A stretch of 32,313 bases of DNA from CAZPAN01 sp964428485 (GCA_964428485.1 CAYRYP010000007.1:1-32313); one strand, 5' to 3'. Shown: positions 1-8,176, counted from the first letter of the stretch. Notes: generated by a model from the sequence alone, not told the origin. A program made the numbers and translations.

Positions 1-53
1 GCCTCAGCCTTCCAAGCTGATTGTTGCGGGTTCGAGTCCCGTCCGCCGCTCCA
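1..53 (+). tRNA. tRNA-Gly(TCC), 5' part cut by window edge
   Basis: The anticodon stem TCAGC/GCTGA (4-8 and 16-20) encloses the loop CTTCCAA, giving anticodon TCC at 11-13, which reads GGA glycine codons. The T arm is at 26-42 with TTCGAGT in the loop. The 3' acceptor strand CCGCCGC is at 43-49, followed by discriminator T and an encoded CCA at 51-53. The D arm and 5' acceptor strand lie outside the window. Confidence 0.93.
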
Positions 54-66
54 TCGAATCGTATTG

Positions 67-98
67 CCGCTCCGCCATCGCGCGGGGCGGTTTTCTTT
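67..98 (+). terminator. Rho-independent terminator of the tRNA gene
   Basis: A 9-bp stem CCGCTCCGC (67-75) pairs with GCGGGGCGG (82-90), with one G-T wobble and a 6-nt loop. The T-rich tract TTTTCTTT follows directly at 91-98. It sits 13 nt after the tRNA CCA, so it most likely ends the tRNA transcript. Confidence 0.88.
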
Positions 99-245
99 CA
101 TTGCGAGCAAGACTTTAAGCCTAAACGAAAATATGTGGTGATGAGTTTGATGACTCGTTGGTTATATTGTGGGTGGTACTGAGTCTGTAAGTGAGGCTGT
201 TGTGGAAGTATTCCGTCAGGCCAGCGGTCTAAGCTAGGAGGAGCC

Positions 246-1574
246 TTGGATCTTTTGTCTATAGCGATCGCTCTAGTTGTTGTATGCGTGATTTTGGTGA
301 TCGTGCTGCTCGTTATGGTTTTGGGGCTCAAGCGCAAGCTCTCCGACTCCCAAAATTCCCCTGAATCACAGCTGGCCTATCAGCGTATGGAAAACTGGTT
401 GCAAAACGCCGAAAAAGACATGGAGAGGATGCAAAACCAACTCGTCCATACGCAAGAGACTGTTGATATTCGTTTAGAAACCATTCGCAATATAGTCGAC
501 GACAAGCTCAGTACATCCATCAAAACTCAGCAGGAGTCCTTGACCAACCAGCAAAAAGATATGTCTGAGCGCCTGCGCGAGTCCAACGAGCGCTTGGCTG
601 AGATTCGTACCACGCTCGACTCGCAGCTCAAAGGCTTCAGGGCTGAGAACACCACGCAGCTAGACAAGATGCGCGAGGTTGTTGACGAGAAGCTGCAGGC
701 CACCCTAAACGAGCGCATCACAAAGTCGTTTGAGCTTGTGAACAAGCAGCTCTCTGAGGTTGGGCGTGGACTGGGTGAGATGCAGAGCCTGGCCTCCGAC
801 GTTGGCGGTCTTAAAAAGGTGCTTTCCAATGTTAAGACGCGCGGCATTGTGGGAGAGGTTCAGCTGGCGGCCATTTTGAAGGACATCCTAGCTCCGAGCC
901 AGTATGAGGAAAATGTCGAGACCGTGCCGGGTAGTGGCAGGCGCGTGGAGTTTGCTGTGAAGCTGCCTGGTGAGGATGGCGAGACCACATGGCTGCCGAT
1001 TGATTCTAAGTTCCCGGCGGATACCTATGAAAAGCTGCGTGACGCGCAAGATAGCGGGGACGGTGCTTTAATCGATTCGGCATGGAAGGAACTTGAGACT
1101 CGCCTTAAGGGTGAGGCGAAGGATATCCACGAGAAATACGTCGACCCGCCACATACCACTGCATTTGGCATTTTGTTTTTGCCCTTCGAGGGGCTTTATG
1201 CCGAGGTGGTTGATAGGCCTGGGCTGCTCGAGCGCCTGCAGCGCGACTATCGCGTAAATATCGCAGGGCCCTCCACCATGGCCGCTCTGCTCAATAGCAT
1301 TCAGATGGGCTTCCAGACTGTTGCGATCCAAAAGCGTGCCGATGAGATTCAAAAGGTGCTCTCCGCCGTCAAAGCGCAGTTTGGTAAGTATCACGAGGTG
1401 CTGCTAAAGGCTAGAAATCAGCTCAACACTGCAGGCAAGACTGTTGATGAGTTGCTTGGCACCCGCACCAATCAGATGAATAAGGCTCTCAAGGATATTG
1501 TGGAGATGGATAGCCTGGCGGAATCCGACGCAGTGCTTGGTATCAAGTCCAGCGCAGAAGACCTAGACGACTAG
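246..1574 (+). CDS. rmuC: DNA recombination protein RmuC
   Basis: RmuC-family protein of 442 aa. The family is linked to limiting inversions and rearrangements at repeats, and its core is related to restriction-endonuclease-like folds. Residues about 4-27 form one hydrophobic N-terminal membrane anchor. Residues about 30-190 are Gln/Glu/Lys-rich and read as a long coiled coil. The conserved RmuC core follows at about 195-420, with segments such as RGIVGEVQLAAIL, PIDSKFP and GPSTMAALLNS. This order and the length are normal for the family. The TTG start at 246 is chosen because AGGAGGAG lies just upstream (236-243) and the membrane anchor begins at once. It follows the tRNA-Gly terminator and is probably transcribed alone. 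Third-position base choice looks more AT-rich than in genes further right. Confidence 0.93.
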   Translation: MDLLSIAIALVVVCVILVIVLLVMVLGLKRKLSDSQNSPESQLAYQRMENWLQNAEKDMERMQNQLVHTQETVDIRLETIRNIVDDKLSTSIKTQQESLTNQQKDMSERLRESNERLAEIRTTLDSQLKGFRAENTTQLDKMREVVDEKLQATLNERITKSFELVNKQLSEVGRGLGEMQSLASDVGGLKKVLSNVKTRGIVGEVQLAAILKDILAPSQYEENVETVPGSGRRVEFAVKLPGEDGETTWLPIDSKFPADTYEKLRDAQDSGDGALIDSAWKELETRLKGEAKDIHEKYVDPPHTTAFGILFLPFEGLYAEVVDRPGLLERLQRDYRVNIAGPSTMAALLNSIQMGFQTVAIQKRADEIQKVLSAVKAQFGKYHEVLLKARNQLNTAGKTVDELLGTRTNQMNKALKDIVEMDSLAESDAVLGIKSSAEDLDD

Positions 1575-1712
1575 CCTCCGTGCGGTGTTCTGCCGCACCG
1601 TCGCATCTCAAGATGCTTGCGGTAGAGTGATGGGTGTTGCAGGGCGCATCGAAGGAGCCCGCATGTCATCGGACGTTTGCGGCGGCGGATACAAGAGGGA
1701 GGAGCACAAGCG

Positions 1713-2594
1713 ATGAGTTGGGCGGAGGAGAACAAGAGGTGCATGTCGAGGGATGGCGTAGACAGGCCTTTCCCCGACCCGGACTCGATCAAAGCCACTC
1801 TCGTGTTCTTGGGGACGGGCGCGTCATGCGGGGTGCCCACGTACTACTGCGACTGCAAGGCGTGCAGGGAGGCGGAGGACAACCCGCTTGCGAGACGAAC
1901 CTGCTCGAGCATCGCCATCCTGCGAAGCGAGGTTACGCTCATCGACACCGCCCCGGAGGTCCACCAGCAGCTCTGGCGCGAGAAGATCATGGACATCGAC
2001 AGGGTGCTCTTCACTCACGAGCACTTCGACCACGTGGGAGGGACTCCGCAACTCGAGTACTACTCGCGTCTGCGCAGTGGGCGCCCGCTCGAGTTCTACT
2101 GCAACGGCCAGACCGCGGGCGTCATCAAAACCCATTTCGATTTCATGGTCGACGTGATCTCGATGGAGGAGTCGGTTGCCTGGGAACCCATGAGCTTCGA
2201 CGGCCTTGCATACACTCCCATCGAGGCTGCGCACTGTCCGGGAGCGCTGGGATATCTAATCGAGGTACCCGCAGCACTCTCTCATAACGGCACCGATATG
2301 AAGGTGGCCTACATCCCCGACACGTCGCGTCCGCCTGAGCGCACGCTCGAGGCCATCGCGGGGGTCGACATCCTCATCATCGACTCGACCTTTAACGGCG
2401 GCAACTGGATGCCCACACAGCATCTCGACGTGGACTCCGCGGTCGCATTGGCAGACGAGCTGGGAGTTGGCAAAGCCTATCTCACACACCTCTCGATGCA
2501 GTTCGACGAGCCTATAACCACCACAGAGCTTGCGGAGCGTCTCGAGGGAACACGCGTTAGCGCGGCGCATGACGGCCTTCGCATCCGCCTCTGA
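1713..2594 (+). CDS. PhnP-like metallo-beta-lactamase-fold hydrolase
   Basis: MBL-fold metal-dependent hydrolase of 293 aa. Residues 32-43 carry the opening FLGTGASCGVP strand and loop. C46-x-C48-x2-C51 matches the structural-zinc cysteines of PhnP-type enzymes. The metal motif THEHFDH (101-107) supplies HxHxDH, and later AAHCPG and YIPDTSR supply the remaining ligands. PhnP itself is a 5-phosphoribosyl-1,2-cyclic phosphodiesterase, but no phn genes are present here, so the substrate could be another cyclic phosphodiester. The ATG at 1713 has GGGAGGA at 1698-1704. A TTG at 1677 would add 12 residues without a better ribosome site. It is separated from rmuC by about 140 nt and from the next gene by about 260 nt, so it looks monocistronic. 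Confidence 0.87.
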   Translation: MSWAEENKRCMSRDGVDRPFPDPDSIKATLVFLGTGASCGVPTYYCDCKACREAEDNPLARRTCSSIAILRSEVTLIDTAPEVHQQLWREKIMDIDRVLFTHEHFDHVGGTPQLEYYSRLRSGRPLEFYCNGQTAGVIKTHFDFMVDVISMEESVAWEPMSFDGLAYTPIEAAHCPGALGYLIEVPAALSHNGTDMKVAYIPDTSRPPERTLEAIAGVDILIIDSTFNGGNWMPTQHLDVDSAVALADELGVGKAYLTHLSMQFDEPITTTELAERLEGTRVSAAHDGLRIRL

Positions 2595-2597
2595 ACA

Positions 2598-2692
2598 GCT
2601 GCCAGGTCTACGGTTTCTTTTTCATCCTCATCCGCTTTCCTAGCACGGAAAGCACGGGGCCAGCCATGTGAATGAGACGTTCAGGTGGCAGC
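2598..2692. other. Nested inverted repeats after the MBL gene
   Basis: A perfect 7-bp hairpin GCTTTCC/GGAAAGC (2634-2640 and 2647-2653, loop TAGCAC) lies inside a longer-range 7-bp inverted repeat GCTGCCA/TGGCAGC (2598-2604 and 2686-2692). No T tract follows, so it is not a standard intrinsic terminator. It may stabilise or end the upstream transcript. The rest of the gap to 2838 is AT-richer. It holds possible -10 boxes TATAGT (2745-2750) and TAAGAT (2799-2804), but neither has a convincing -35 box. Confidence 0.4.
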
Positions 2693-2856
2693 GGTAGCAG
2701 CGCCTAGCGCCGGCCTATTCATGTTTTCTCATAATTCAGGGCGTTATAGTGTGCAACAAACACCACCCAGCACCCGCTTACGGCCGTTTTTCTCATGATA
2801 AGATCGATTCAAACAGCGAAGACAAAGCTTAGACCTGGATGAAAGGAGAGATCCGA

Positions 2857-5292
2857 ATGACGAAACTCAGGCCGGTAAGCGAACGTATTGACAAGATTAG
2901 GGAGATGTACAGGACCGTGGAACCCACGATCAGCATCAGCCGCTATAAGCTGATGACTGAGTTCTACCTGAACAATCCCCAGCTCAACGGCATTCTGAAG
3001 AGGGCCAAGGCATACAGGCATGTCTGCCAGAACCTCGAAATCGACATCCTCGACCACGAGATGATCGTCGGCAGCCATTCCCCCACCTTCCGTGGTTCCG
3101 CTGTCTTCCCTGACAACGGCGCCCCCTGGATCAGGCGTGAGTGCGTGGACTCCAACAACATCGAGGAGAGGACCGTCGATCCCTACTTCCTTGCCGACGA
3201 GGACAGGGAGTACATCAAGGAGACCATTGGCTTTTGGGAGAATAATTCCACCAGCAAGATGGTCGAGGAGTACCTTCCCGCTGGGTATGCCGATCATTCT
3301 GGTTCGCTCGTGACCATGTGGCCGCACAAGGATCCCGCTCAGGCTCCGGTGGGTCACTTCATCGTTGGGCACAAGAGGGTCATCGCGGTTGGCATGAGGG
3401 CCATCAAGGAGGATGCCGATCGCAAGATCGCCGAGCTGGAGGAGATCGGAATTGCCGAGAACATCTCCCAGTACGAGTTCTACAGGGCTGTCTCCATCTC
3501 CCTTGAAGGTGCGATGACTCTTGCGCAGCGTTATTCTGACCTCGCTGCCGAGAAAGCCGCTGCATGCGATGACCCGAAGCGCAAGGCAGAGCTCGAGCTG
3601 ATCTCCGAGACCATGGCCAGGGTTCCCGCCGATACCCCGAGAACCTTCTTCGAGGCTGCCCAGTGCGTGTTCTTCACCCAGATGGTCACCACCCTCGACG
3701 CACAGCTCCACGGCACCAGCTTTGGCCGCGTCGACCAGTACCTAGGCAAGTTCTACGATGACGATCTCGCTGCCGGTAGGATCAATGCTGAGCAGGGCCA
3801 GGAGATCATCGACTTCTTCATGCTGAAGATCGCCGAGCAGAACAAGGCGGTTGCCGAGCGCATGGCCCGCAATGTCCCCGGATACACCTCCGGTCAGCTC
3901 ATCACCATCGGTGGAATTGACAGGACGGGCAAGGATGTCACCAACGCGGTTACCTACATGATCCTGCAGGCCTCCGCAAGGCTTGCGCTCCACGATCCGC
4001 CAGTTGCCCTGCGCGTCCACGAGAACACCCCCGACGAGCTGTGGGCTGCTGCGATCGAGACCAACACCCATGCCGGCGGAGTACCGACCTATCAGAGCGA
4101 CAGTGCGATCATTCCGGTGCTGCAAGCCAGGGGACTGTCGGTGGAGGATGCGCGTGAGTACGGTATGGTCGGATGCGTCGAGCCCGGCGGAAACGGTAAC
4201 GAGTGGTCGCAGAGCGGTCAGAATGGTGACGGCGCCGCATACTTCCTCATGCCCAATGCCCTGCTTGAGGCCATCAACGACGGAATCAACCCGATGAGGA
4301 TGCCCGGTGCGCCCGAGCCGCGCAGGACTGGCGTTTCCACCGGCTATCTCTACGAGATGGAGACCTTCGATCAGGTCAAGGAGGCCTATCGTCAGCAGAT
4401 CGAGTACTTCGCGAAATGGAGTATGAACTGCACAAGCGCCTTCCAGTATGTCATGAGGTGGAACCAGCCTGTGCCTATCGCCTCGGCTACCATCGAGGGC
4501 TGCATGGAGAGCGGACGCGACGTGATGGACAACGGAGCCAAGTACACCAGCATCGGCGTCGCAGGCGTTGGAATCGGCAACGTTGCCGACAGCCTCGCGG
4601 CAATCAAGTACCTGTGCTTCGATACCAAGAAGGTCACCACCCGCGAGTTCTACGACGCTCTTATGTCCAACTGGCAGGGTGACGCCCGCGCCGAGGAGAT
4701 CCGCGGCATGATCCTCAAGGAGGTTCCGCACTTTGGCAACGGCGACAAGTATGTTGATGAGCTTGCCGGATGGGCTGCAGATGTGTTCGCCGCGGCGTTC
4801 AATGGCAAGAAGGTCCTAAACGGCACCTACAGCGCCGGCATATGGCCCGTTACCACCAACGTCACCTTCGGTGCCATCAGCTTCGCCACCCCCGATGGAC
4901 GCTACACCAGCGACGCCTTCTCCGACGGCATCTCCGGAGTGCAGGGACGCGACGTTCAGGGTCCGCTTGCTGTGCTCGGATCTGTCGCACACGTCGACTC
5001 GAGCAAGTTCGGCAACGGCACGCTTCTCAACATGCGCTTCCATCCCAGCGCGGTGAACACCGAGGGTTCCAGACTGAAGCTCATCGAGCTCATGAAGACC
5101 TATATGTTCGACATGAAGGGCATGGAGATGCAGCTCAACATCATCTCCTCCGATACGATGAGGGCTGCTAGGGAGAATCCGGACGAGTACAGGGATCTCG
5201 TTGTGCGTATCGCAGGGTTCTCCGCCTACTTTGTTGAGATCTCCGAAGAGGCTAAGGACGATCTGATTGCTCGCACGGAGCTGCAGCTCTAG
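2857..5292 (+). CDS. Glycyl radical enzyme, dehydratase/lyase type, substrate unknown
   Basis: Glycyl radical enzyme of 811 aa, the usual length. Enzymes of this superfamily start radical chemistry from a backbone glycyl radical passed to a catalytic cysteine. The active-site motif GCVEPGGNGNEW places Cys440 and Glu442 in the Cys-Val-Glu arrangement known from diol dehydratases, choline lyase and related lyases. The double cysteine of pyruvate formate-lyase is absent. The radical loop RIAGFSAYF puts the glycine at 787, 24 residues before the C terminus. Residues after the Cys loop (SQSGQNGDGAAYF) do not match the diol dehydratase or choline lyase pattern as I recall it, so I do not assign a substrate. 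Start 2857 has AAAGGAGAG at 2841-2849; the ATG at 2839 would overlap this site. No activating radical-SAM enzyme is in the window. A PucR-type regulator follows after a terminator. Confidence 0.9.
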   Translation: MTKLRPVSERIDKIREMYRTVEPTISISRYKLMTEFYLNNPQLNGILKRAKAYRHVCQNLEIDILDHEMIVGSHSPTFRGSAVFPDNGAPWIRRECVDSNNIEERTVDPYFLADEDREYIKETIGFWENNSTSKMVEEYLPAGYADHSGSLVTMWPHKDPAQAPVGHFIVGHKRVIAVGMRAIKEDADRKIAELEEIGIAENISQYEFYRAVSISLEGAMTLAQRYSDLAAEKAAACDDPKRKAELELISETMARVPADTPRTFFEAAQCVFFTQMVTTLDAQLHGTSFGRVDQYLGKFYDDDLAAGRINAEQGQEIIDFFMLKIAEQNKAVAERMARNVPGYTSGQLITIGGIDRTGKDVTNAVTYMILQASARLALHDPPVALRVHENTPDELWAAAIETNTHAGGVPTYQSDSAIIPVLQARGLSVEDAREYGMVGCVEPGGNGNEWSQSGQNGDGAAYFLMPNALLEAINDGINPMRMPGAPEPRRTGVSTGYLYEMETFDQVKEAYRQQIEYFAKWSMNCTSAFQYVMRWNQPVPIASATIEGCMESGRDVMDNGAKYTSIGVAGVGIGNVADSLAAIKYLCFDTKKVTTREFYDALMSNWQGDARAEEIRGMILKEVPHFGNGDKYVDELAGWAADVFAAAFNGKKVLNGTYSAGIWPVTTNVTFGAISFATPDGRYTSDAFSDGISGVQGRDVQGPLAVLGSVAHVDSSKFGNGTLLNMRFHPSAVNTEGSRLKLIELMKTYMFDMKGMEMQLNIISSDTMRAARENPDEYRDLVVRIAGFSAYFVEISEEAKDDLIARTELQL

Positions 5293-5337
5293 CGCACGTC
5301 TAGCACACGGCAGCTTAGCGGTTAAATGATCGCAGGG

Positions 5338-5371
5338 GAGGGTGCGTCTCACGGCGTACCCTCTCTTCTTT
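5338..5371 (+). terminator. Intrinsic terminator after the glycyl radical enzyme
   Basis: GAGGGTGCG (5338-5346) pairs over 9 bp with CGTACCCTC (5355-5363), with one G-T wobble and an 8-nt loop. The pyrimidine tract TCTTCTTT follows at 5364-5371. It lies 46 nt past the stop codon and separates this gene from the regulator. Confidence 0.82.
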
Positions 5372-5376
5372 GTGCA

Positions 5377-5382
5377 TATAAT
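5377..5382 (+). promoter_or_regulatory. Candidate -10 box for the PucR-type regulator
   Basis: A consensus TATAAT lies just after the terminator and about 75 nt before the regulator start at 5457. No good -35 box is visible at 16-18 nt spacing because that interval is occupied by the terminator stem. If real, initiation may depend on an activator. Confidence 0.4.
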
Positions 5383-5456
5383 CAAGTGGCCTGGGGCCGC
5401 ATCCTGTGCCCGAGGCGGTATCTGATTGCAGCAGCCGTAATTTCTTAGGGAGAAGG

Positions 5457-6884
5457 ATGTATACCACGTATATCGCGCTCGATGCGCTGTCCGAGTTCAG
5501 GTGTCGTGCCAGCATCGCGGACGGCGAAACCGATCTCGCCGGTCTCTGGATAGGGCTGGATGCGCCGCAGGGCTACCTCGAGATCGATGACCCGGAGGGC
5601 GATGTCGAGTGCGTCCAGGGCAACGACAGAATCGTGGTTCGGGGCGCTACCCTTGAGCAGGTTGCCAACGCTCTGTTCGCGAGCTGGGAGGGCATGGGGC
5701 GCTGGGAGATCGAGATGGCCGAGCTCGCCGCCACTGGAACCCCGCGTGACATCCTCGACTCGCTGACCCTCAAGATCGGCTGCCCCTCGATGATTATCGA
5801 CTTCAGAAACATTCGGTCCGCGCTCGCCGACTTCGAGCATGAATCCTTCATCCCGGAATGGGAGTACGCCAGGTCGTATGGACGCCTATCGTGGGAGATG
5901 TTCGATCGCATAGAGCGCGACATGGTATTCCAGTCCAAGATGCTTTCGGCACAGGACAAGCCATTCTCCGCGAGCATATGCGCCGACGGCCGGGAGGCGA
6001 TCGCCTGCAGAATCAGGCCCGACGATGCACCCGCGATGCTGCTGCTCGCCTTCGACGGCGGTAGGGGGATCAGCCCCGGCATGGTACAGATGGCTTCCGT
6101 TGCCGCCGATGCTATCAGGCGGTGGATCTCCATTCATCCCGGCGAGCTCGGCGCGTTTTCGATGATGGACACGCTCAGTCGCCTTGCTTCTGGCGAAGAC
6201 GTCCCAGAGGATGTCGTCGTTGCCGAACGCAGAAGGATGGCACCGGACGGCGCGCAGTTCGTTCTCATGAAGATCGTGTGCGATTCGTTTCGCGGCAACG
6301 CCCATGCAGCTGCAATCTTCCAAGCCAAGGTGGAGTCGAGCAGGTGCTTTGAGCTCGGCAACAACCTCTACGCCCTGTGCGTGGACAAGCCCGGCCTGGA
6401 GGAGCTTATAGCCGACATCGCCAAGCGAAATGGGATGAGGTTTGGGCTGAGCTGGAAGTTCTCCGACTGGAGCATCATTGCGGAGGCGGTCAACCAGACC
6501 GAGGTGGCTCTCTCCAACTCGGCGGGCAACGTGGCCGTGCTCGACCCGCACTGTGTTCTGTTCTACATATTCTCGATCCTCGTCTCGTCGACGAGCAACA
6601 TCGAGATCATCCATCCCGCCATACCCAAGCTGGAGCGCTACGACGAGGAACACGGTAGTGAGTACATGCGCACACTGTGGGTTTACCTGCGACACGAGCG
6701 CAACCTTGTGAGCACGGCGGAAGATCTCGGTATACACCGCAACTCGCTCGTGTATAGGGTGAGGAGGATCGGTGAGATCCTTCCAGATGTGGACCTAGAC
6801 GATCCCGAGACCAGAGAGCACCTGATGATCTCCTACAGGATCAGCGGTCTTAGGGAGAGGACCTCAGAGGATGGCGAGCGGTAA
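5457..6884 (+). CDS. PucR/CdaR-type helix-turn-helix regulator
   Basis: Transcription regulator of 475 aa. The C terminus carries the PucR-type helix-turn-helix: residues about 417-441 include STAEDLGIHRNSLVYRVRRI, followed by a conserved tail reading DPETREHLMISYRI. The N-terminal 300 or so residues are a sensor region I cannot assign to a named ligand domain; no membrane segment is seen. PucR-type proteins commonly respond to a catabolic substrate and control adjacent operons, so the preceding glycyl radical enzyme is the natural target (inference). Start 5457 has AGGGAGAAGG immediately upstream. A GTG at 5406 would add 17 residues with no ribosome site. A terminator and a TATAAT box sit between the two genes, so the regulator can be expressed on its own. 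Confidence 0.85.
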   Translation: MYTTYIALDALSEFRCRASIADGETDLAGLWIGLDAPQGYLEIDDPEGDVECVQGNDRIVVRGATLEQVANALFASWEGMGRWEIEMAELAATGTPRDILDSLTLKIGCPSMIIDFRNIRSALADFEHESFIPEWEYARSYGRLSWEMFDRIERDMVFQSKMLSAQDKPFSASICADGREAIACRIRPDDAPAMLLLAFDGGRGISPGMVQMASVAADAIRRWISIHPGELGAFSMMDTLSRLASGEDVPEDVVVAERRRMAPDGAQFVLMKIVCDSFRGNAHAAAIFQAKVESSRCFELGNNLYALCVDKPGLEELIADIAKRNGMRFGLSWKFSDWSIIAEAVNQTEVALSNSAGNVAVLDPHCVLFYIFSILVSSTSNIEIIHPAIPKLERYDEEHGSEYMRTLWVYLRHERNLVSTAEDLGIHRNSLVYRVRRIGEILPDVDLDDPETREHLMISYRISGLRERTSEDGER

Positions 6885-6938
6885 CTGAAAAGGCAGCGTC
6901 GCATGTTGTGACGGGCGGCTGGCAGAGAAGGGTTAAGT

Positions 6939-7985
6939 ATGGTAGAGGCTGGCGGAGTGATTGACGAAAGCTCTTTGGAGATCCTTGCTGGAATGGCATC
7001 GGATCCCGACCCCGAGGTGAGGGGAAGGGCCGCTGCCGCCATGGGCAGGACCGGCAATATCGCCGCTGTGCCCGTGCTGGTGGAGCTGATCGGGGACGCA
7101 GACGAGAGGGTGCGTCTTACCGCCATCGCCTCGCTTGGCGACGTGGGCGATCCCGTTGCCGTGGAGCCCCTTCTGCCCCTATTGGAGGAGGGCTCTACCA
7201 AGATCACCTGCCAAGCGCTAGCAGCTCTGGCCAAGATAGGTGACCAGCGGGTCTTCGCACCGGTGATCGCAAGGGTGTTCGACGTCGATGACGACGTCAG
7301 GAAAAACGCTGTGGTCGCCGCCGGTTGCTTGGCCGACCCAAGGGCCACCGAGCCGCTTCTGATGTGCTTGGGGGATGACTCCGCCGAAGTGCGTGCGAGT
7401 AGCGCCTGGGCGCTCGGAAAGCTCGGGAGTACTGAGGCCGTGGACGCGCTGATGGAGCTGTCGGACTCGGGAGATGCCGAGGATGTCCGTGCCAATGCGG
7501 TGACGGCACTGGCCAATATCGGGCTGCTCTCGATTGACGACGATCCAGACAGTAGTGCAAGGGCGCTCACGCAGGTCGTAGACGTGCTCGACGACTCATC
7601 GGAAGCCGAGAGGGTGAGAATCTCCGCAGCCATCGCCTCGGCATCCATAGCGAGGGAAGCGGGGAGCTCGCTCGATCTTTTGCGCTCGCGCATTGAGGCG
7701 GCCTTCGGGCTTCTGTGCGTTCTCGGGACACCCGAGGATCTTAGGTCCACATGTATATGGGGCATGGGAAGAGTCTTCGAGGGGAGCGGGGACGCCGTGG
7801 CGGTCTCCATCGTATCGGCGGCACTCGACGACGGGGGAGAATGGTCGGTGAGATACGCCGTGGAGGCGCTAGCCCTCATTGGGGGTCAGGAGGCTCTTCG
7901 CTGCATCGAGTCCTTCGCCTCGAGCGACCGTTCGCAGGCGTATTCCGATCTCTGCACTAGAGCGCTAGACAGGCTCAACGCGTAG
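6939..7985 (+). CDS. HEAT-repeat protein
   Basis: Protein of 348 aa made almost wholly of HEAT-like (PBS-lyase-type) helical repeats of about 31 residues. Repeat cores are easy to see: DPDPEVRGRAAAAMGRTG, DADERVRLTAIASLGDVG, DVDDDVRKNAVVAAGCLA, DDSAEVRASSAWALGKLG and DVRANAVTALANIG. There is no signal peptide, membrane span or catalytic motif, so it is probably a cytoplasmic protein-binding scaffold. The C-terminal third has more diverged repeats. It lies 54 nt after the PucR-type regulator on the same strand, with no clear terminator between, so the two may be cotranscribed. Start 6939 has only a modest site (GAAGGG about 8 nt upstream). Its partner cannot be told from the sequence. Confidence 0.82.
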   Translation: MVEAGGVIDESSLEILAGMASDPDPEVRGRAAAAMGRTGNIAAVPVLVELIGDADERVRLTAIASLGDVGDPVAVEPLLPLLEEGSTKITCQALAALAKIGDQRVFAPVIARVFDVDDDVRKNAVVAAGCLADPRATEPLLMCLGDDSAEVRASSAWALGKLGSTEAVDALMELSDSGDAEDVRANAVTALANIGLLSIDDDPDSSARALTQVVDVLDDSSEAERVRISAAIASASIAREAGSSLDLLRSRIEAAFGLLCVLGTPEDLRSTCIWGMGRVFEGSGDAVAVSIVSAALDDGGEWSVRYAVEALALIGGQEALRCIESFASSDRSQAYSDLCTRALDRLNA

Positions 7986-8048
7986 AAGTAAGACCCCAGA
8001 ATCTGGGTGCACTGGGGCCGGTAATTCCAGGTAACTTCGGCCACTTCT
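7984..8048 (+). other. Possible three-stem RNA structure downstream of the HEAT gene
   Basis: AGAAGT (7984-7989) is exactly complementary to ACTTCT (8043-8048) and would close a junction. Inside are CCCAG/CTGGG (7995-7999 and 8003-8007, loop AAT) and GGCCG/CGGCC (8016-8020 and 8038-8042). The loop of the last stem holds the near-direct repeat GGTAATTC / GGTAACTTC. No T tract follows. It could be a 3' end structure of the HEAT mRNA, a small RNA or chance pairing. It matches no riboswitch family I can name. Confidence 0.35.
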
Positions 8049-8068
8049 CAAACCGTTCAGGAAGATTT

Positions 8069-8168
8069 TTCAGCGAAGAGGGGAAGAAGGCTTGATATTT
8101 ATTCTCAGTTGAGAATAATACTAATCGCGGGCTATTTCGCTGAAGCTATAGACAGCTATTTTGGCGAA
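8069..8168 (+). promoter_or_regulatory. Operator-like dyads and half-sites upstream of modA
   Basis: A perfect dyad has 9-bp arms TTATTCTCA/TGAGAATAA with a 2-nt spacer (8099-8118). Around it are three related half-sites: TTCAGCGAA (8069-8077), its exact reverse complement TTCGCTGAA (8136-8144) and TTGGCGAA (8161-8168). GCTATTT occurs twice (8131-8137 and 8154-8160), with GCTATAG between them. Several of these flank or overlap the likely modA promoter, which fits control by a DNA-binding protein. The exact ModE consensus is not recognised. Confidence 0.55.
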
Positions 8169-8176
8169 AGTATATT
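8149..8176 (+). promoter_or_regulatory. Likely modABC promoter
   Basis: TAGACA (8149-8154) and TATATT (8171-8176) are separated by 16 nt and each differs from consensus at one base. TATTAT (8173-8178) is an alternative -10 box at 18 nt. The expected leader is about 100 nt. It contains a bulged hairpin (CCAA 8215-8218 with TTGG 8236-8239; TGCC 8222-8225 with GGCA 8232-8235) before the modA ribosome site. Confidence 0.55.

Noticed and set aside
1..245. tRNA-Gly as an integration site of a mobile element extending into rmuC
   Set aside because: No integrase, no repeat of the tRNA 3' end further in, and an ordinary terminator and housekeeping gene follow.
1634..2287. Overlapping + strand frame of 217 codons in the MBL gene
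   Set aside because: The alternative frame encodes the intact HEHFDH metal motif from start to end, so no frameshift or second gene is needed.
3742..4731. Minus-strand frame of 329 codons inside the glycyl radical enzyme gene
   Set aside because: The + strand frame contains the catalytic cysteine motif and full-length homology; the antisense product has no family features.
2857..5292. Pyruvate formate-lyase
   Set aside because: Only one catalytic cysteine is present, in GCVEP, instead of the adjacent Cys-Cys pair of PflB.
6833..7879. Minus-strand frame of 348 codons opposite the HEAT gene
   Set aside because: Its Ser/Ala-rich translation is the mirror of the Ala/Gly/Asp-rich HEAT repeats, and the regular 31-residue period exists only on the + strand.
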